Shown: positions 58,117 to 64,000 of the stretch, one piece after another | How the letters are laid out: each line of letters starts with the position of its first letter | Position numbering within the stretch: the first letter of the stretch is position 1 | Origin: Allotamlana fucoidanivorans | GTDB lineage: Bacteria; Bacteroidota; Bacteroidia; Flavobacteriales; Flavobacteriaceae | DNA: 64,000 nucleotides | Assembly (NCBI RefSeq): GCF_045788535.1 | Contig: NZ_CP074074.1 | Span: forward strand, 1,116,001 to 1,180,000 | Reading direction: 5' to 3' | Notes under the pieces: model-generated | Databases searched by the model: none | Told to the model about the DNA's origin: nothing | What the model saw: the letters and a program-made list of their open reading frames with translations, nothing else | Translations under genes and position numbers: made by a program

Positions 58117-59130
58117 ATGCCAAAACAAACACATATTTTAGTGATACGTCTCTCAGCTATGGGGGACGTTGCTATGACTATACCTGTTTTAAGAGCATTA
58201 ATTCATCAGTATCCCGAGGTTAAAATCACGGTTTTAACGCGAGAATTTTTTACTCCTTTTTTTAGAGATTTAAGTGGTGTAGAGGTTTTTTCTGCAGAGG
58301 TTAATGGAAAGCACAAAGGGCTTTTAGGATTGTATAAATTGGCGAAAACCTTAAATATCAAGAATTTTGATTGTGTTGCAGATTTGCATGATGTGTTACG
58401 GAGTAAAATATTAAGAAGATTAGTGCATGCAGACAAATATGCGGTCATTGATAAAGGACGTAAGGACAAAAAAGCACTGATTTCAGGGAAGCAGTTTCAG
58501 CCACTAAAAAGTACGCATGAGCGCTATGCAGATGTGTTTAGAGCGCTTGGTTTTCCTTTAAATCTTGGGAATCCTGTTTTTCCTAAAAAGGCATCTTTAA
58601 GTGATGTTACTAAGCCTTTTATATCTAAAACGAAAAAGAATATTGGTGTAGCGCCATTTGCTACCTATGAAGGTAAAATGTACCCTCTGGAATTAATGAA
58701 GAAGGTCATTGAAGAACTTGCTTCAAATTATCATGTAATTTTATTTGGAGGCGGAAGCAAAGAGAAAGCTATTTTAGAGGATTTTGAACGTCAATTTAAA
58801 CATGTGGTAAATGTGGTTGGTAAACTTGATTTGCGTGATGAATTAGATCTTATTTCTAATTTAGATGTTATGTTGAGTATGGATTCAGGTAATGCCCATA
58901 TGGCCGCTATGTATGGCGTTAAAGTGGTTACCATTTGGGGAGTAACACATCCATATGCTGGGTTTACACCGTTTAATCAACCAGAAAACCATGCGTTGTT
59001 GCCTGATAGAGTACAGTTCCCTATGATTCCAACCTCGGTCTATGGAAACAAATACCCAGAAGCGTATAAAAAAGCCTCTGGGAGTATATTACCTCATGAC
59101 ATTGTAAGTAAAGTAAAGGCAATCATTTAG
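58117..59130 (+). CDS. Glycosyltransferase family 9 (heptosyltransferase-like)
   Basis: A 337-residue GT-B enzyme of the ADP-heptose:LPS heptosyltransferase family. HILVIRLSAMGDVAMTIPVL (residues 6-25), the central IGVAPFATYEGKMYPLELMK, and LSMDSGNAHMAAMYGVKVVT with IWGVTHPYAGF are characteristic; the Asp of SMDSG binds the nucleotide. It probably extends the LPS core. It is likely in one transcript with the DUF4254 gene and overlaps the large convergent VCBS gene by 4 nt. Confidence 0.94.
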   Translation: MPKQTHILVIRLSAMGDVAMTIPVLRALIHQYPEVKITVLTREFFTPFFRDLSGVEVFSAEVNGKHKGLLGLYKLAKTLNIKNFDCVADLHDVLRSKILRRLVHADKYAVIDKGRKDKKALISGKQFQPLKSTHERYADVFRALGFPLNLGNPVFPKKASLSDVTKPFISKTKKNIGVAPFATYEGKMYPLELMKKVIEELASNYHVILFGGGSKEKAILEDFERQFKHVVNVVGKLDLRDELDLISNLDVMLSMDSGNAHMAAMYGVKVVTIWGVTHPYAGFTPFNQPENHALLPDRVQFPMIPTSVYGNKYPEAYKKASGSILPHDIVSKVKAII

Positions 59131-62100
59131 TTGTTTACCGTAAAGATATCATGTGTTGCATTGTTATTAGCAACAAAAACGTGTGGTTTCCCTTTTCCTT
59201 CCACAACAATAACACCTCTAATATCTTTGTCTATAAAGAAACCGGAATTTAAATGATGCATTGCGGTAAACCCGCCATTACCATCGCCTAACAAAATATT
59301 TCCTATGCCAGAGTCTGCTCGGGTGGTTTCAACCTCCGATTGATAATTATTCCCTGCTAAAAGAAGATCTTTGTGGCCGTCATTATTAAAATCATAAAAT
59401 AGAATACTATTTATAGGTGATTGTTGTACGTCATTATCAAATGGTTTAAAGTCAAAATTATTATCTCCTTGGTTTATAAAAATTCCAGATTTAAATTCGG
59501 TAACCTCATAGTGTAACGCATTTTTAATACCTGGGCCTACAATGCCTTCAATATCTCTATTTGCAAAGTCTTGATAGGTTTTAATTTTTGATTGTAAATG
59601 TGGCATTTGTTGAGCCGTACAACCTTTACCTCTTACTGGAACTTGTTTGTCTTTGTAATATTTTGCTAAGAAAATATCTTCTGTACCATTATAATCAAAA
59701 TCTGAAGTATAAACATGAAATGGTTTTTCTGCTGAGGCGTGGAATTTATAATTTAAGCCCAGATTTCCTGCTACAATATCTTTGTCACCATCATTGTCAA
59801 CATCCACTATAAGCAATTTGTTCCACCATCCTTTAGCTTGGTTTAACGACTCATAATATTTAGATTTTTCAAGTTTTCCAGACTCGTTCAGCAACACTTC
59901 AATTCCCATCCATTCACCGGTAACAACCAAATCTAAATCATTGTCGTTGTCAATATCAAACCAGGTAGCATCGGTTACCATACCTAGGTTTAATAAAGCA
60001 GGTGCTAAAGTACTAGTATCCTCAGTAAAACTACCCTGATTATTTATAAGGAGATAACTTTTTGGTGCATGTGGGTATTTGGCAGGAATAACACGTCCTC
60101 CCACAAATAAATCAATATCTCCATCATTGTCGTAATCGGCAGGTACAACAACCGAACCTGCAGCATAAAAATCAGGCAGTTGTGATTTTGTAAAGTTCCC
60201 TTTTCCGTTGTTGAGATATAAACGATCTTTTAACATTCTTGGATTTCTGGTAAATTCATAGCTTCCGCTTACTACATATAAATCAAGATCACCATCATTA
60301 TCTGCATCAAAGAAACAAGCCCCAACATCCTCGTATTGTTTATCTTTTGCTAAAGCGGCATTGCTACTTGTTATAAATTTTCCTGAGGATTGCCCTAAAA
60401 GAATTTGCCCAGGTTGAGTATGGCCTCCGCCAATAAAAATATCCTCGTTACCATCGCCATTTACATCTGCTTTAGCTAGAGCTGGACCTGTTTGAGATAA
60501 TTTATGAGGCAGTAATACCTGAAGGTCATAATCATTAAAATAAGGGTCAATATGTTTTGTATTAAGAGTTATTTTGCTGAATAGTTTTTTCGATGAATTT
60601 TCAGAATGTTCCTCTTCAGGTTTAGTGGCATCAGTATATTTAACATGTAAAACGGAGTTCATTTTTACAGTGTTGAAATCTTGTTTTTTCCCATCTTGCC
60701 ACAATACCTCTACATTTTTGATTGTCTGTGATGCCCCGATACCAAAGTGCAATTTATTGGAAACGGAAGATAAAAATCCCCTTGTGTTAATCAATTGACG
60801 CACCAATTTAGTATTATTGTCAAGAGTAATGGTGACCAAGGAACCAACACCAAATGTGTTGGTTTCAGGGCCTTCAAAGGTTATTTGAAGAAAATTACCT
60901 TTTTGCTGTTCTATGGCATTATTTTTTAAAACTGAGGCACTGTCATTTATATTATTTACTACAATATCAAGATCCCCGTCATTATCTAAATCGGCATATA
61001 CAGCACCATTAGAAAAGGAAGGTGCTTCATCAACCCACTCCGTAGAAGTATCTTCAAATGTAAGATTGCCATTATTCTTGAAGAAATAATTATTTAGCTT
61101 TTGTTGCGGTAGCATTTGTGCATACTTTAAAAAGTCTTCTTTAGTTGGTTTTCTGTTATTTTGCCTTAATTGCTCAGCAATAGCTTTATTTGAATCTCTA
61201 TCAATAACGTCTCTAAACACGCCATTTGTAACAAAAATATCGTTTAGCCCATCAAGGTCAAAATCTGCAGATAGCAAGGCCCAACTCCAGTCTGTATCGC
61301 CAATATCAGCCATTTTTGATACTTCTCTAAACGTCCCATTTCCATTATTTATTTGCAGCATATTGTGCATGTATTGGTAGTGATACCCGTTGTTGGTCAT
61401 TTTTTCAAATTGACTTACAGAAGTCATGCCCATGGTGGTTTTAGATCTTATATAATCTTTGGGGTTCATATCAAGGGTCATTAAATCTAGATAGCCATCA
61501 TTATTTACATCAGCTACATCACCACCCATACTATTGAACGACATATGTTTTACCACTTGATCTCTACTTTCAGTAAACGTCCCATCTTGATTATTTATAT
61601 ATGCAAAATCGGGCATATTAAAATCGTTGTTTACGTATATATCTAACCAGCCATCGTTATTAAAATCCATAACTTCGGGGTTTAATCCAAAGGCCATTTC
61701 TGGCATGATGCCAGCTTTAAGAGATACATCTGTGAAATGCCCTGTTCCATCGTTGTTGTATAGTTTGTCACTCCCTTTAAGTGCCATGGTTTTAGGATCG
61801 GTTTGAAGGGCCTTTAAATCAAAAACATCAGTTTGGTTTCTATTTACAATATCGGCAGCATTTGAAATATAAACATCTAAATCATTGTCGTTGTCATAGT
61901 CAAAGAAAATAGCTTGAATGGTTCTATTGCTATCTGCTAAACCACGTTCTTTTCCCTGTTCAGTAAAGGTAAGGTCACCGTTATTGATGTATAAAAGGTT
62001 TGCAAACCTATCGTCTTCATCAATCCAGCCACCTCTAGAGACATAAATATCTAAAAACCCATCAGTATTCACATCTACAAAGGTAACCCCTGTATCAAAG

Positions 62101-62483
62101 CCTTTTAGGTTTAAAATACCAGCTTGTTTTGTAATATCCTCAAATTGAAAGTTACCTTTATTTAAATAAAGTCTATTGTTCTCTGAATTTGAGGTAAAAA
62201 ATAAGTCTATCAAACCATCATTGTTGATATCGCCTGCCGCAACACCGCTTCCAATATACATGTAGTTGTATTGAAAATAATTGGCGTCAACAGTTTCTTC
62301 AAGGGTGTTTATAAAATCAATGCCTGTTTCTGATTGATTCAGGGTAGTGAATAATTTTGTTGAATGTTCACTTATTTCTGTAGATTCTACTTTTTTCTCA
62401 TTTTCACAAGAAAATATAGAAATAGATAGAACCAAACATGTAGCTATTATGTTGAGGTTGTTTTTGAATTTGCTAACTTTCAT
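59127..62483 (-). CDS. Giant VCBS/FG-GAP and ASPIC/UnbV lipoprotein
   Basis: An 1118-residue lipoprotein (signal NNLNIIATCLVLSISIFSC, Cys26). It carries about fourteen calcium-binding DxDxDGxxD loops of FG-GAP/VCBS repeats (for example DINNDGLIDL, DVNNDGYLDL, DADNDGDLDL, DFNNDGHKDL), in two blocks. Between them (about 545-635) is an ASPIC/UnbV domain (NTFGVGSLVTITL, VSNKLHFGIGASQTIKNVEV then LWQDGK). It should fold as one or two beta-propellers on the cell surface. Such proteins accompany SusC/SusD systems, and here the gene lies 156 nt downstream of susD on the same strand, beyond a terminator hairpin. Confidence 0.93.
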   Translation of the reverse strand: MKVSKFKNNLNIIATCLVLSISIFSCENEKKVESTEISEHSTKLFTTLNQSETGIDFINTLEETVDANYFQYNYMYIGSGVAAGDINNDGLIDLFFTSNSENNRLYLNKGNFQFEDITKQAGILNLKGFDTGVTFVDVNTDGFLDIYVSRGGWIDEDDRFANLLYINNGDLTFTEQGKERGLADSNRTIQAIFFDYDNDNDLDVYISNAADIVNRNQTDVFDLKALQTDPKTMALKGSDKLYNNDGTGHFTDVSLKAGIMPEMAFGLNPEVMDFNNDGWLDIYVNNDFNMPDFAYINNQDGTFTESRDQVVKHMSFNSMGGDVADVNNDGYLDLMTLDMNPKDYIRSKTTMGMTSVSQFEKMTNNGYHYQYMHNMLQINNGNGTFREVSKMADIGDTDWSWALLSADFDLDGLNDIFVTNGVFRDVIDRDSNKAIAEQLRQNNRKPTKEDFLKYAQMLPQQKLNNYFFKNNGNLTFEDTSTEWVDEAPSFSNGAVYADLDNDGDLDIVVNNINDSASVLKNNAIEQQKGNFLQITFEGPETNTFGVGSLVTITLDNNTKLVRQLINTRGFLSSVSNKLHFGIGASQTIKNVEVLWQDGKKQDFNTVKMNSVLHVKYTDATKPEEEHSENSSKKLFSKITLNTKHIDPYFNDYDLQVLLPHKLSQTGPALAKADVNGDGNEDIFIGGGHTQPGQILLGQSSGKFITSSNAALAKDKQYEDVGACFFDADNDGDLDLYVVSGSYEFTRNPRMLKDRLYLNNGKGNFTKSQLPDFYAAGSVVVPADYDNDGDIDLFVGGRVIPAKYPHAPKSYLLINNQGSFTEDTSTLAPALLNLGMVTDATWFDIDNDNDLDLVVTGEWMGIEVLLNESGKLEKSKYYESLNQAKGWWNKLLIVDVDNDGDKDIVAGNLGLNYKFHASAEKPFHVYTSDFDYNGTEDIFLAKYYKDKQVPVRGKGCTAQQMPHLQSKIKTYQDFANRDIEGIVGPGIKNALHYEVTEFKSGIFINQGDNNFDFKPFDNDVQQSPINSILFYDFNNDGHKDLLLAGNNYQSEVETTRADSGIGNILLGDGNGGFTAMHHLNSGFFIDKDIRGVIVVEGKGKPHVFVANNNATHDIFTVNN

Positions 62484-62582
62484 AGTATCAAATAAATGTT
62501 GTTGTTAAGTAGTGTATACTTAGGGTTTTGTGGTTGTTGGAGTGCCTAACAAATATAATAAATTGACTATGTAGAATTTAAA

Positions 62583-62617
62583 AAAAACGGTAAGAAATTA
62601 TTATTTCTTACCGTTTT
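62583..62617 (-). terminator. Rho-independent terminator after susD
   Basis: AAAACGGTAAGAAAT/ATTTCTTACCGTTTT perfect stem. On the minus strand it follows the susD stop by 23 nt and ends in a T run, separating susD from the VCBS gene. Confidence 0.85.
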
Positions 62618-62639
62618 AAAAACTAACTATTTGAGAAAC

Positions 62640-64000
62640 TTATTTTTTAAGATTAGGATTTAAGTCAACTTCATTTTGCGGTATTGGAGCAAAATAGTTG
62701 CTGGTTTCTAATGATCCTAAAATTGGATTTTGAACGTCTAATAATTCACCATCTGAGTTAAAAGAACTTTGCGGATCTCTATCAGATAAAGCTTCTTTTA
62801 CACGCTCCATACGTACTAAGTCATTCCATCTAATCCATTCACCGGCAAATTCCCATTTACGTTCTGTGAAGGCTAGTTCAGCAATGTCACCGCTAGTCAC
62901 ATCAACCGAAGGATCTGGAGTATTATATGGAAGACCAGCAGCTCTTCTTCTTATTTTGTTTAAGGCTTCCCAAGCTTCAGTGGTTACATTTCCTGAACGC
63001 CCAGAAGCTTCAGCATAGATTAGTAATACTTCGGCATATCTCATGTAGAAATCATTTCTGTCTGTATTAAAATCATCTAATGAGATATCTCCTGGAGGGC
63101 CTACAATTTTAGTGAATACAGGGGTAGCTTGATCGGTAAAGTTTTCCCAATCTCCCCAAACACCATCAGATCTGTAGGTGGCATCTTTACGTGCTCCTTC
63201 AGGAAAATCTTCATAAAATTTAATTTCGGCAAAAGTTTCTTGCCAACCACCAACATCTGAAGGGTTTCCTAGCTTACCAAATTTACGGTTATTCAATCCA
63301 TTTGCTCTGTTATAGGCAATGGTCCAAATACTTTCATCGTTAAATCTGTTTTCTAATGTCCATAAGTCATTTAAGTCTTCCACTAAACCAAAACCATGAG
63401 CTCCCGCATTATCCATGACTTTTTTAGCACTAGAGGCAGCTTCTGCATATTTTGATGTATTTTTTTCTGGAAATCCAGCCCAGTCTAGGTATAAGCGCGC
63501 TAACATAGCACGTGCAGATCCAGAATTTGGTCTAGGAGCACCTTTTTGTACATCAGGGTATTTAGCAGGTAATAATTCTTCTGCTCGAAGTAAGTCAGAT
63601 TCTATTTGCTGGTATACTTCTTCTTGAGTTGAAAGACCAATGTTAAAATCGGGTATTGAGGTTAAAGGAAGGGGTATAGTTCCATGTATTCTGGTTAGAT
63701 GAAAAAACATAACACCTCTAAGGAAGTGCACTTCACCAATTAATCTATCTTGTGCATCTTGATCAGGTAAATTTAAACCAGCAGCACTTTCAAGGGCATT
63801 ATTGGCAGCTCTTACCATGGCATAAATATCACGCCAGTTGGACGCGATTCTTCCATTAGTAGGTGCTACAACGCGTTGATCAAACTCTCGAAAATCAGCT
63901 TTGTTACTTACTCTATGGGTTGTGATGTCATCACCAGACCAACCATTTACAAAAAAAGTTGACCATTGTGATGCATTTCTTAGTCTAGAATAAATTCCAG
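62640..64000 (-). CDS. SusD/RagB-family nutrient-uptake lipoprotein (partial, 5' end outside)
   Basis: 453 codons are in the window; the frame runs open through the right edge, so the N-terminus and signal peptide are missing. Visible: NWRDIYAMVRAANNALESAA, LIGEVHFLRGVMFFHLTRIH then GTIPLPLT (SusD_like domain), YAEVLLIYAEASGRSGNVTT, FTERKWEFAGEWIRWNDLVR and a C-terminal NYFAPIPQNEVDLNPNLKK, the standard SusD end. SusD binds oligosaccharide at the cell surface over the TonB-dependent SusC channel, whose gene should lie just past the edge. Confidence 0.95.
   Translation of the reverse strand, partial: GIYSRLRNASQWSTFFVNGWSGDDITTHRVSNKADFREFDQRVVAPTNGRIASNWRDIYAMVRAANNALESAAGLNLPDQDAQDRLIGEVHFLRGVMFFHLTRIHGTIPLPLTSIPDFNIGLSTQEEVYQQIESDLLRAEELLPAKYPDVQKGAPRPNSGSARAMLARLYLDWAGFPEKNTSKYAEAASSAKKVMDNAGAHGFGLVEDLNDLWTLENRFNDESIWTIAYNRANGLNNRKFGKLGNPSDVGGWQETFAEIKFYEDFPEGARKDATYRSDGVWGDWENFTDQATPVFTKIVGPPGDISLDDFNTDRNDFYMRYAEVLLIYAEASGRSGNVTTEAWEALNKIRRRAAGLPYNTPDPSVDVTSGDIAELAFTERKWEFAGEWIRWNDLVRMERVKEALSDRDPQSSFNSDGELLDVQNPILGSLETSNYFAPIPQNEVDLNPNLKK

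Overview
The window is AT-rich, gene-dense chromosomal DNA from a member of the Bacteroidota, almost certainly a Flavobacteriaceae species. The evidence is the gene families: a GlnRS-YqeY fusion, head-GIN (DUF2807), DUF4175, DUF4837 and DUF4254 proteins, a SusD lipoprotein, and a VCBS/ASPIC protein. Many genes are also preceded by the Bacteroidetes -7 element TAnnTTTG rather than a Shine-Dalgarno sequence. No phage, insertion sequence, CRISPR array or rRNA was seen. There is one tRNA (Cys).

Layout. 1-7.7 kb: end of RNase R, a CLC-family antiporter, a head-GIN protein, a LysE exporter, tRNA-Cys, folB with a zinc-ribbon protein, glnS, and membrane/acyltransferase genes. 7.8-10.7 kb: a NarL-type two-component pair followed by a small secreted protein with three copies of a 12-residue repeat; a 9-2-9 palindrome lies between them. 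10.8-32.3 kb: housekeeping and envelope genes (SPFH protein, porin-like protein, SGNH lipoprotein, gltX, DUF4175, ybeY, mnmG, methyltransferase, OmpH-like lipoprotein, holB, pgk, MltD-like transglycosylase, DUF4837, tatA, M23 peptidase, GH3, nucleoside-phosphorylase-like protein). mnmG is flanked by two parS-like 16-mers, which suggests proximity to the chromosome origin.

32.3-54.1 kb is a surface polysaccharide locus. It starts with a Wzz-like protein and the four dTDP-L-rhamnose genes. An AT-rich, tightly overlapping cassette follows: cytidylyltransferase, NeuB-like synthase, HAD phosphatase, Wzx-like flippase, sialyltransferase-like protein, two polymerase/ligase-type membrane proteins, a predicted beta-helix lipoprotein and a GT4. 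It ends with UDP-glucose dehydrogenase, UDP-glucuronate decarboxylase, the initiating sugar-phosphate transferase, a GT2 and a CapK/PaaK-like ligase. The likely scheme is initiation on undecaprenyl phosphate, addition of rhamnose, uronate/xylose and a nonulosonate-like acid, flipping, polymerisation, and transfer to an acceptor.

The spacers between the rhamnose genes and the spacer after ugd are unlike the rest of the window. They hold at least eleven degenerate copies of a palindromic element with core CTTCGACAAGCTCAGG or its complement. They also hold a standalone GIY-YIG nuclease gene tightly framed by inverted copies, a remnant of a four-helix-bundle (S23/IVS) gene and an exact 50-bp duplication. 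A second GIY-YIG domain is fused in frame to the RfbB N-terminus, downstream of what looks like a vestige of the original rfbB start. A REP-like repeat family associated with a GIY-YIG nuclease, sitting on both sides of a variable glycan cassette, is the best candidate here for a poorly described system.

54.2-64 kb: purD, small membrane proteins, upp, a DUF4254 protein, a GT9 glycosyltransferase, a very large calcium-binding VCBS/ASPIC lipoprotein and the 3' part of a susD gene, the last two probably from a polysaccharide-utilisation locus continuing past the right edge.
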